Source of the DNA: Agrocybe praecox
Lineage: Eukaryota > Basidiomycota > Agaricomycetes > Agaricales > Agrocybaceae
Direction: 5' to 3'
Length of the DNA: 64,000 nt
Assembly (NCBI GenBank): GCA_964017145.1
Contig: OZ024843.1
Coordinates: forward strand, 2,285,001-2,349,000
Part shown: piece after piece, positions 11,515-21,607 of the stretch
Layout: each line of letters begins with the position of its first letter
Position numbering within the stretch: position 1 is the stretch's first letter
Notes under the pieces: generated by a model
Databases searched by the model: none
What the model saw: only the letters and a program-made list of their open reading frames with translations
What the model was told of the DNA's origin: nothing
Position numbers and translations under genes: made by a program

Positions 11515-11774
11515 GAAACCCTTGGTTAGAGTGTAGTGCGCAGATATCAACATGTATCAATTGTAGTTTGTTCCAAGTAAATTGTTCATGCACATACTTT
11601 GGTGAATGCGGGGAAAGGAAGGTAAATCTGGGGTAAAGTACTAGATCATATTGTAACCCTAACCTTGTTCTATTACTCTAGAACAACTCTATCACGCACG
11701 TCCACTTCCCGTACTATCTGCTTCACTCTCATAATTCTGCTTCGCTCTGTTGTATTATTAATTGTATCCTCAAT

Positions 11775-13296
11775 ATGGATATGATAGACCAGAATCCTTG
11801 GGCTCAACCGGACGAAAGAACACAACTTGATGTGCCGACGGATAATTCCCTGGCTTTGACGACCATCGAACGTGAGCTTCTCCTACTGGTATTCATACAC
11901 GGGTTTAAGGGCACGGATGAGACTTTTGGCGACTTTCCAAAGAGGATGGAGCATCTGTTGACGGAAACGATTCCAGAAGTAAAAGCCGAATCAATAGTGT
12001 TTCCTGCTTACGAGGTATGCTTCCTCGACCCTCGAAAGACTCTGGCCGGGCCTAATTCAACGATCTTCACGCAGACTAAAGGAGAGCTAGTTAGTTCAGG
12101 GAGGTTATGGTCTATGCCAGAGCACCACTCACTTCGTTGTTTCTGAAGGATAAGGCTGTAGTACGGTTTGCTGACTGGCTCACGACGCTTGTGGTCGAGC
12201 GAGAAGTCGCCTCAGGTTTAGGTGCAGGGAAGGCAAAGGTCGTGCTTTGTGGGCATAGGTACGATTTGTCTTCGGAATTATTGTATAAGAGGATATATCT
12301 CGATCGTGATTTCTTTATAGCATGGGGGGGCTTCTCGCTGCCGATACACTTCGTGAGTTTGTTCAATCGAGGCCGGATAAAGATGCACCATTGTGGCCGA
12401 AAATTGTGGCCTGTATTGCCTACGACACTCCTGTAAGCATTCACATATTATTTGCACATCAAGGCTCAATTTCTGCCACTTACAGTATCTCGGATTGCAT
12501 CCTTTCGTTGTCAAAAATAGTGTTACTAAAGCTGCAAAATACGCAAACGCTGCGACAACAATGGGATCGGTGCTATTAGGTTCCCTAGCTGGCTTGGGCG
12601 CCAAACAAGCCACAGAGCCTACCCCTAAAGCAACAAATAACATGTCTTCATCTTCGTCTAAAGAGTCGGAAACCAAACCTGCCCAACCTTTATGGGGAAG
12701 ATGGACAGGCGCTGCCGTAGTGGGGGGCGCCATGTTTGCGGGAGCTGCAGCGGGAGTAGCTTACTACAAGAAAGATGATTTGACCGGCGCACTGGGTTGG
12801 GCAAGTGATCACCTGAAATATGTTGGGAATTTGTGGGATACCGCCACTTTGGAGCAACGGGTGGACACACTTGTAGATATTGAAAGAGATCATGGGGTTA
12901 TTTTCCGGGCGTAAGTCAATAGTATCACGGCCATCGCAATTTTTCGGCTGAACTAATACCTGATTTCAAAGGCTCTACACTGTTCTTCCTCCAAATCCTC
13001 CTGAATTTCTTACTTCCCGAACATTCGTAATACTGCCCAAGTTTAGCAGTCGTGCAAAATCACATTTCCTTCCTGCGCGTAACAGTGTTGCCACAGACGA
13101 GATCGGAGGTCATGTAGGCATGTTTTCAGGAAGCACGAACGACGGTTATTATCAACTCGGTCTTGATAGTGTAGGTATCATCCGAGATGCAATTATGTCC
13201 AGCAGAGGAATGTTCAAAAATTCATCTCGAAGACCCAGTGCACATCCAAGCATGAAAGAGGACACGGCGACAAGCGCGAGTCTAATAGATCTATGA
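11775..13296 (+). CDS. DUF676-type alpha/beta hydrolase (putative serine lipase)
   Basis: The start MDMIDQNPWAQ leads into a hydrolase fold. The oxyanion-side motif is LLLVFIHGFKGTDETFGDFP. The nucleophile elbow is VVLCGHSMGG, whose Ser codon (ag|c) is split by the intron 12259-12320. Then KIVACIAYDTPYLGLHP follows, as in DUF676 proteins. After a Ser/Lys-rich linker there is one hydrophobic glycine-rich segment (AAVVGGAMFAGAAAGVAYY), which may be a membrane anchor. The C-terminal part lacks a motif I recognise. Candidate catalytic His residues are near HVGMFSGSTND (about 13110). DUF676 members include lipases and protein-palmitoyl or lysophospholipid hydrolases, so the substrate is unknown. 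It converges on the NatA gene with only 29 bp between stops. Confidence 0.8.
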
Positions 13297-13325
13297 GGTG
13301 TATTTTTTAGTTTATGTATGTACCA

Positions 13326-14095
13326 TTATGACAGTGCGAGACGCATGGAATAAGCGTCCTCGCCATCCGCATCTAACATCCCGAATAAGAATCTGGTAAA
13401 GCCAAATAAAAAGACAATCTTCGACTTACAATATCCCTTCTCAATGTCTTTGACAGTGAATCCTAGTGTGTCCCTATACAAACCCAAGGCAGCTCTATTA
13501 GATTTTCTGACATGCAGTGATACATAGCCTGCACGATATATATGGGCCATGGCTTCCTCTAAAAATTGAATGGTTGAAAATATGACAAGAAACATAAGAC
13601 GATATACTTACGTGACTGAACCATAAGTTTTTTGGCCAGTCCTAACCTTCGATACGAGCGGAGAACAGATATCGACGTAACATGCCCATTAGCTTCTTCT
13701 CCTTCTTGAACGTCTTCGTCCCTAGTATAGTGCATATACTCTTTAGAAAAAGCTAGAGATGACATGCAAACCTACTTACATTTTCGCAAGAATATAACCG
13801 ACTATCCGACCTTTATGATCTTCCGCGACGAATGAAATGGAGGGCCATGACATTGCATGGTACATATCTAAGAAATCCCAATCAAAGATAAAGATCTAGT
13901 CATCGTGTCGTGTCATAATGATCTAGAGAGGGGACGAACAGTACTTCAACGAGTAATTCTCAGGCAGGTTCTGCAGATTGCATGCCTGCATCCCGGTCAA
14001 ATCTTCGACCTAGTCGTGGTGCAAGAAACGAACTTCTGTTGCAGAACACGCCTCAAAGCAATAATATGGCGTACCCGCATTGGCCGTATGTTCAT
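13326..14095 (-). CDS. ARD1: N-terminal acetyltransferase A catalytic subunit (Naa10/Ard1)
   Basis: The spliced frame begins MNIRPMR, then [20 protein letters not shown] and [20 protein letters not shown], the standard Naa10 opening. The GNAT fold is complete: GYILAKM, an acidic insert [33 protein letters not shown] with the acetyl-CoA binding R-x-x-G-x-A loop, then [20 protein letters not shown] and [13 protein letters not shown] at the end. With Naa15 it acetylates N-termini beginning Ser, Ala, Gly or Thr on ribosomes. About five introns are present, all near 50-60 nt. The long C-terminal tail found in animals is absent, as is common in fungi. Confidence 0.92.
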
Positions 14096-14361
14096 ATTCG
14101 TGTAAGGGAGATTGAAAGTGTAGTTGAGTGTTGTAATAGTTGCGGAAGGTGGCACTGGGAGTTACTGACGCGTCGGCAACATTGTCGGAGCTTTTAACTA
14201 ATACAGATCAGTCCGGAAATTGAAAGCCAACTGAAAACTCGTAAATCATTCAGAGTTCAATACATACGGTATAGCATTGAGCTCTATCCAACTTTTACTT
14301 ATGTACAGGCTGTAGATGTGTTTGCTATAGATGTGTGCGCATGGTATATATACTCGATCGA

Positions 14362-16244
14362 TCATTCCACGATTATGTTGCCAGGATTGCCAACAAGTTT
14401 TCTCAGAGGAATACCGTATTTATCTTTCTTCTGTCCTATAACCTCTATTTGCATGTCCGTAGTTGGTAATTCGTGTAGAGTCTCCTCTAACTTGTCGTCT
14501 AAGAAAGATGAAGACAGTTTCGTGATTACATCTAGAATCGGTCGCGCTGTCGATTTTCTGAAGACGGTCGGAAGCACAGCGAAATCTGAAAAAGATATAT
14601 GTTCTGAGCCGACTGCAAAAAATGTAAGCATAAAGGGAATAAATTAAGCTGAGAGAAACCCACTTATCGTCATGATACGACTACCTTCAGGGTGCCACCG
14701 ATCTACTACCTTTTTCAAACGTGCATAGTGCTCTTCCCAGAGAGTAAACGTCTCAGAATTGATGATCAACATTTCGGTATGGGCTTGGTTTGCGGTTTGA
14801 CCACTGGCATTTCCAGGTAAGGCTTCCTCTAATGCAGACACCACAGATGTATCTGCGGAAGATTTTTTGTCGGTATGCTGAAAAGGGAAAGGTCCTGGAG
14901 ATGGCAGCGGGTCGATCCAAGGGTCTAGAATGACGGTCTTATCAAGTGGTATCCAAGGATAACCTTCCAGTGGCTTAGTAGATAGTAAAGACAACTGGTA
15001 GGTTCCCCGATAGTAAGACTAGAAGTATTGAAGAGATGCGAAAGAACATACTACAGTGCAGCCACCAAAAGAGTGGCCAGCCATTGCAACACGCTCATGA
15101 CAGCGCACAACCTCAGTGCCTTCTTTGTTCTTAGAAGACCAGCTTGCATAGTCATAAGATTCTCCGTCGTTTGTATCAATCTCTAGTGATGGGTCTCCCT
15201 GTACTAGGCGACATAAGGTTGAATAAGTTATAAAAACTTCGTGGTGCCGGAAAGCAAGTTGTTGACCTCGCAAAGGCAAGGAGTAATCGTTGGTCGTATC
15301 TTCGTTATTTGACCTGATGAAGACTTAGTCTCAGATAGGAAGCAAATGCACCACTAGAAGAGAATCTTACTCAATGTCTGTCTCCCGTAAGTATAAGATA
15401 GTCCTTGACGGCGCTTTGTCGTTTCCGTTCCAAGACCGAGGTATAGAGACCACGCCAGTGCCATCGCGATGTTCAACAGCTAAAACGACCTTTCCAGAAG
15501 CCGCTAAGTTGCTGCAATATTGACTGGAATTCCGCAGTTCCTTGAGCCGTGGCAACTACGCCCTTAAATCTGACAAGACGGACCTATAGGCTGTCCTATT
15601 TCCTCCCAGTCCATGGGAGAAGATAACCAACGGCCATTGAGATGAGCTTTCTTTATCGCAGCTAGCTGGGTTCAAGAGTGGGGCATTCGAATATGCAGGT
15701 ATCTGAAGCGTAAACTTGTTCAGTCCGTGTCTTCTGCGAAAGTAGATGGGAGCATTACTTTAAAAAAGGCCCCCCAAAAGTAGACGATGGGCCATAGCAG
15801 CAAGCTTGGGATGCCTATGAGGGACCAGAGCCATCAGTATCTCATTTCAAGAGACCTATACATGCGACGGTACCCAAGAATGTTGCAAACCCTTGAAGGG
15901 ATTCTTTAATTGGTCTGCCATTAATCCGAGTTAAATCGGACCCGTAAACAATTGTGAGAGATATAGACCCACCTAACAAACCATGGAACACCCTTCTTTG
16001 ATTTGAGGTTAACGTCGGCTGGATAGTAAGCTGTGAAAGCAACTTCTTCTAGGAATAGTGCTGGTTGATTGAGTCGTTCTACTGTTTTGCGAAGTTTGAT
16101 AGAGCCTATAACTTTCGACGGGCGGACAGGAGTGGTGAATGTCGTAATTCCTACAGGAAAACGACCAGTGATATTTGGAAGAAAAAACCTGAAAGTTATA
16201 GATTAGTGAAGGTCAAAAAAGCCGAGTGGAGTCTGGACTTACAT
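14362..16244 (-). CDS. Platelet-activating factor acetylhydrolase-like phospholipase A2
   Basis: The gene is recognised by the family blocks in order: GRFPVGITTFTTPVRPS, LFLEEVAFTAYYPADV, QWPLVIFSHGLGGNR, VVLAVEHRDGTG, the nucleophile elbow VAMAGHSFGG (near 15070), VILDPWIDPL with the likely catalytic Asp, and SEHISFSDFAVLP with the likely catalytic His. The family hydrolyses the sn-2 acetyl or short oxidised acyl chain of phospholipids. No signal peptide is seen, so a cytosolic or membrane-associated enzyme like PAFAH2 is likely. Introns are numerous. The first Met is reconstructed from 'AT' at 16244-16243 and 'G' at 16188, across a 54-nt intron. If this is wrong the start lies elsewhere upstream. 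Confidence 0.85.
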
Positions 16245-16740
16245 TCGAGTACTAAGGCGACCTCTGCCGGCGGTCTAATCACGTTGGTGTGTGCATACCC
16301 GGGCCTGTTGCCACATTTAATTATGACCGCATATTTTCTAACCACAACCTGCTCAGAGCGCCTTCTCTGAATCCTTCTGACAGCTTCACGTTCTTGTCTT
16401 GTACGAGAAAAACAATGAACCGCGTGAACCTCACATTAAACTTGTCTCGCTCACCTTGTCCTATTACTATGCTCGGTCTCATCTTGTACGAGTCAACATC
16501 TTCGAACACCATCAAGGGCTGTCCTGGTCTGAGGGAAGAGAAAACGCCGCACACAATGCCTTGAAACGCGGAGATATGCTAAAATGAATTTACACTCTCG
16601 TTATTCATTGCCGACCAGACCAGAAGCCGTATCAAAATCGCTTCCTTTGTTATTCGTGACCCAATGCTGCGAACGTATAATAAGCCACCAAGCCTTGTGG
16701 TTGATGTACTTTTACGCCCCCTTGTTATTTTCTGACGAAG
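16245..16740. promoter_or_regulatory. Divergent promoter region, PAF-AH (-) / GH79 (+)
   Basis: About 500 bases separate the two start codons. The region must hold both promoters and 5' leaders. Short open frames on both strands around 16290-16590 look like chance. I recognise no conserved regulatory motif or repeat. Confidence 0.45.
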
Positions 16741-18988
16741 ATGCTCGATCCATCCTCTGTCCTTTGTGCTGTCCTGCTATTGCTTTCCTGCAACATATTT
16801 CACGCAAAAGGGGACCCTATTCAAGTCGAGATCCCTGCATCTCCGTCTTCCACTCACGTTGTCCAGCCAAATTTCCTGGGTATCAGCTTTGAACTCAGTT
16901 TTATTGATGAATACTGTGAGGACTACATCTTCGATAATCGAATTGAACTTTTTTGACTACCACCATCACTTCTAGTTGGAGATAATACCTCAACAGTACC
17001 ACCTTCATTCGTGAACTACCTTTCCACCCTTCGCTCACGTACAGGCCACTCCCCTCTACGTGTTCGAATTGGTGGAAATTCCATGGACGATTCTACTTAC
17101 GTTCCCCAGCAAACTACGCCTATGGTCCAGCTCGAGGGCAACGCGACGTTCGCAGATGATCAACCTGTCAACTATGGACCGGTAGTTTGGGACGTGCTCA
17201 ACCAAGTCGCGTCTAATATTGGGGGAGCAACCTATCTGATCGGCATGCTCTTTTACCTTTTTGCCGTAAGGTATCTAATCAGAAGACCCATTCTGTTCCT
17301 AGGTTTATCTCTTCGGGACCCGAACGACCCCATGGTCCCAGTCGTAGCTGGTTTGTGTCTTTTTACAAGCGGGAGCTGGTATGATTAACCATACGTACAT
17401 AGGTGATGCCGCGAAAACGTTAGGTGGCAATTTGGACGGATTCTTGTTGGGCAATGCAAGACAAACTTGTTGTATTTTCTTTTTGCGGGAGCTGATTTTC
17501 TAGAAACCAGGAACCTGACTTATACACGGGCCATCACAACCGCCCTAATATTGTAAATTACACGACACCAATTTACTTCAACGTATGGTCCAATCTTCTA
17601 TAACGTGGATTTGCTCACACTGATACTCTTTTTTCCTTGTAGGAATTTGGCGGTGTTCTGAACCGTTTGACCAACACTTCTGCAGGAAACATCCTAAACT
17701 TACATAATATCGGGGGGCCTACCATCTGTTGCCGATGGGTATGTTTATCCTCAACTTTGTTTTCAAGTGGTATCAACTCAGTTACATGACGTTCAGAACT
17801 TGGATGAGTTAATCGATGAGGGATATGCATCTAGGTTCTCAGATGCATTGAAATACATCTCGTAAGTGGTAAGACGTATCAAGCTAATCACCCAAGCTAA
17901 CTGAGTCACTCTAAGGCTTCAACATTATCCTCAAAACAATTGCTTTGGAAGATATGCCTACCAGAATTCGTACTATACTCAGCACTCAAATGGTGAGGAT
18001 ACACGGTCATAATCATTAGCGTTTCATTAATTATCTTTGCATAGTTGTCGCGTTGGCGACTTGGCAGAATTCTGGGATTAATAAAGTCACCTCGATCAAT
18101 AATCTAGAAGTCATCATGTCGGAATTTAATTCGGCGTCTTGTGGTGGGATTCCAACAATCTCTGATACATTCGCTGTCGGCTCTTTATGGACTGTCAACT
18201 ACGCGCTACAACTAGCGTCTGTGGGATATAGCGCCGCATATCTCCATACTCGCGAGCGGGGCATTTCTTACAACTTATTCACACCACCAGAAGGACCCAA
18301 TGGAGCGCCCGGGGCTTGGACTACGAACCCACCATTTTACGGGCTAATTGTCGCGGCAGAGGCTTTGCGTTCGCAAAATGGTAGCATTGTTACCGACTTG
18401 AACATCGAAAACTCCAGACAAAACACTTCTTCCACTGTTAGTGGGTACGCAATATATGACGCGAACGACAAATCGGTACAACAACTTGTATTCTTCAACT
18501 TTGCAAATGTCTCGTCTTCCGTAAATTCATCGACTTCATTCAACGTCCCTGCCGGAACCTTCAACGCTACTTCTGGGAAGGTGACCGTCAAATATCTCAA
18601 AGGCGACAGCATGGTAGAAGGGAGCAAGATTGGATGGGGTGGCGAAACTTTCAATGGCGCTGGCGATGGCAAATTGGTTCCTTCTACTGCAGCCTGGGCG
18701 CCCGCCAATGTCGAAGTCGACTGCACCGGTAGTTGCACGATTGACGTCCCCGCACCGGGTATGGCAATCGTTTTCGCTGCTGCACCGTCAGGCAGCAGTA
18801 CAAGCTCCAACAGTGCCACACATTCCCAGCCAGCCAATGCCACACAGTCTGGAAATTCGGGCTCGTCTGCGGGCAACAACGGCAATAAAAGCGGTACACT
18901 AAGTAGTATGCATCACGAGTCAATGATCGTATCATTGGCTGCGGTGCTCCTCGTCGGTGTCGCGATTTCAATGGGACTTAACTACTAA
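16741..18988 (+). CDS. Glycoside hydrolase family 79 (beta-glucuronidase-like), secreted, likely membrane-anchored
   Basis: An N-terminal signal peptide (SVLCAVLLLLSC, residues about 6-22) precedes the family blocks NFLGISFELSFIDEY, PLRVRIGGNSMDDS, FLLGN/EPDLYTGHHNRP and MSEFNSASCGGI. The Glu of NEPD matches the acid/base and the Glu of SEFNS the nucleophile of GH79. A C-terminal beta-sandwich follows (about 18340-18780). Then come a Ser/Asn/Gly-rich linker and a hydrophobic end (SLAAVLLVGVAISMGLNY) with no charged residue after it, which suggests a GPI signal. Relatives release glucuronic acid from arabinogalactan or other wall glycans. Two introns seem to use GC donors. There are about eight introns in all. 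Confidence 0.88.
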
Positions 18989-19237
18989 TTTATCGAATAA
19001 CTATTTCACTGTGATATATACCTGCATTGTCTTACGAAGGACATTAATTATTTTATATATTGGCTTGCGAAATTTGGCGAACGAACTGAAGGATTAATAT
19101 ATAGCAGCAGTTTAACATACCATTATAACGAAGACTAAATTAGACTTTTCGCTACAGCAACGAAAAAATCACTAAAAAAATTATTTATCAATGGGGTATG
19201 AAAGAAGGAAACTCAAGTAAGAGATGACCCCGCAAAA

Positions 19238-20626
19238 CTAGTCAAGACTCTGACTTTCGTATGGGGCTTGAGTCAACAGAGGGTATGATTTGGCTTGAAA
19301 GGATTGTGAAGAGTCCACAGGCTCATAAGACGATCCCTGTTTTACTTGGCTCTCTTGTGACAAGCTAGCTGCCGACATTTTTTCGTGTTCCTCAGCTATA
19401 GGCTCTGGAACAGGTTTTCTTGCTTTTACTGGTGAAATTTGCAAAGTACCCGATTTGAACGTTCTAGACTTCGACGCGCTTCGTGTAAGGCGCGTGTGGG
19501 TTGGCTGAGCAGGTGGAGTCGAAACAATTTCCGATTGTGTTTTGACGTTGCTGCAAGTTCGTTTGAGGACTGGTGTATACCAGTTTTGTTTTTGAGGCGT
19601 GCTCACAGCGAAAATCGGCGATGGAAGTGCCACAGGTATACTTAGAGGCAATGGTGCGCTTGAGTTAGGAGTTTGGTGTGATATCTGGTTGCCACTTGGC
19701 TTTTTGGGACCATGGTGGTGGATGGGAAAACCTTCATATTGGAATTGAGAAGGAGGTTGCGATAATAATTCCATTTGTTCCTTGATTGAATTTGTTTCCT
19801 GTGACATGCTATTCTGGGAGTAATTCGGCCCCTGTGAAGCTTCGGGTTGCGAAAGGTCCCAACGCAATTCATGTGCATATAAGTCTTCTCCCGATCTTGC
19901 AGCAGCTGAAGGTGGAGGGTCGGATGGTTTTGGAGTATTTCGTTCAGAAGACTCGTCATCCGAACGATCTGACTGACTATCAGAGTCCTGATCTGCATCA
20001 TCTTCAGGGCTCTGAGTCAATTGAAGCTCGACGGATAATTGGGAGACGGTGGAGGAAGTTGAGACTGAGCTTGAAGATTGTGCGAGTGGGTGGCGACCGT
20101 GTAGCATACTTTTCTTCAGCGGAGGGTTTTCGGAAGCACTGAAATGTAATTTACGTTTGGCTGGCTGATTTACTAGTGAACTAAAGGACGGTGAATCAGG
20201 TACAGCCAAGAGCTGTGGAGAGTCCAACGGCGATTGTAGAGATCCAAAAGTTGGGGTTGTAACCCCTGCATCCGCTTGAGAAATCTGAAAATCCGAAGTA
20301 AACGGTGAGGGTGCATTTGGTCAGGACTCTTTATTTACCTTCTCTCGAGACCCAGATGGTTCGTCATGGTGTGGGGCTGATCTGCTTCGAGGATCATTCG
20401 AGGACGCATACTGATCGGATGACATTCTCAAGCTCTCGCCGCTGCCTTCCTCTGCTCTTCGTATCAAAGGGATATCCCTGCGTCTAACGGGCACCGAAGA
20501 ACGAGCGTGCTCGTGTACAACATGGTGAATCAACTCTGCGTTGTTGGAAAAATTTGAGCTACACCATCCCCATTTGCAGCTGTATAACTTTATCTCTTCT
20601 TGTTGAGAAGGATGTTCGATGGTCAT
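19238..20626 (-). CDS. Single C2H2 zinc-finger protein with long disordered tail
   Basis: Two exons fit: 20626-20339 and 20284-19238, giving 444 residues. Near the N-terminus is one C2H2 finger, CKWGWCSSNFSNNAELIHHV followed by HEH, with a four-residue Cys loop as in Gli- and Zap1-type fingers. The rest is Ser/Pro/Gln-rich, with acidic (DDADQDSDSQSDRSDDESSE) and basic patches (PAKRKLHF, THTRLTRSASKSR). It is likely a nuclear regulator, but a single finger gives little DNA specificity by itself, so a protein partner or a protein-binding finger is possible. I do not recognise an ortholog. It is divergent from the CCDC97-like gene, with 109 bp between the starts. Confidence 0.8.
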
Positions 20627-20735
20627 TTCTAAGGTTAGAGAAAAGGAGAACCTACGGGGAAAAGTCTCAAGATTACCGCACGTCACGGTTTATTTATCAC
20701 GACTTCTGTGACGGGTCGCGTCCCTAACTCGATTC

Positions 20736-21488
20736 ATGACAGTCTCCTTCAATAAAGACGCTTCTCTCAAATATCTCGGACTGACGCCTGACTTTTCCCC
20801 TTCGCCTGAAGCAGACCCAATTTCATTTCTAAACCAATTTCTATCAAATCTTCCTCCACATATCTTGGTCCACTACAGTCTTATAACCACACCAAAGCAA
20901 CGGACCATTATTGCACCTATCAGAAACAGGCGTCTGCAATACACTCTTCGCAACCCACCTGAGCTTCAATTTGAGTCCGCGCGCAATACATGGCCAGAGC
21001 TGTGGCAGGGTCGTGAACGACGCGGCAAAGACGAAGGGGAAGATGAACGCTCATGGGCTAAGAGCGAATTTTTGCAAGGAGATCGGCAGCACGTCGGAAA
21101 ACTTGCAAATCTCCTGGCTGAATACGAGGAAGAGCGAGAGGCAGAGCGGGTACGTGAATTAAGAAGATCAAAAGCACCTCTCGAGGACGACTTTGTGCCC
21201 GAGGAAGATACCGACAGCGACGAAGAGGAGGACGACGATATAGCTCACGAGCCACCTGAAACTGAAAATGCGGATCAGGCCAAGGCGGCTTTCGAAAGAC
21301 TTGTCCGTGAACGTTTTATCTACGGTCTACTCGATGTGGGTGTACCACAAAGTTGTTTGAAATAATACTCATGATCTGGCTTGATACAGGGAATCGATTA
21401 CGACAAGGTTGACTGGGATGAATTACTGGGGGTTGAAGATGACCGAGATGCTGAAGAACGATGGTTTGACGACGACGACGATAATTAA
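20736..21488 (+). CDS. CCDC97-like (DUF2052) protein
   Basis: Two exons fit, with one intron between 'CTCGAT' (about 21334) and 'GGAATC' (about 21391). The N-terminus (LKYLGLTPDFSPSPEADPIS) is followed by a charged middle (LAEYEEEREAERVRELRRSK) and a strongly acidic run (EEDTDSDEEEDDD). The conserved C-terminal block is FERLVRERFIYGLLD/GIDYDKVDWDE, ending ERWFDDDDDN. This block is the hallmark of the DUF2052/CCDC97 family. In humans CCDC97 is linked to the SF3b part of the U2 snRNP; a similar role here is an inference. No membrane segment or enzyme motif is present. It shares a very short promoter with the C2H2 gene. Confidence 0.85.
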
Positions 21489-21607
21489 GACTAAATATTA
21501 AGATTAAATGTACAAAGAATTTGAAATATTTTTCATTGTTGTGACAAGATGGTCACAGCCCTTACACTTGAAGCTGCTCTCATCTGACTTGTCTCAAGCC
21601 CACCCTA

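Noticed and set aside
16289..16564. Open frames in the PAF-AH/GH79 spacer considered as an extra exon or gene
   Set aside because: Frames on both strands are similar in length, neither joins the flanking genes in frame, and neither resembles a family.
18337..18885. 182-codon minus-strand frame opposite the GH79 gene
   Set aside because: It has no start context or family resemblance, while the plus strand encodes clear GH79 motifs.
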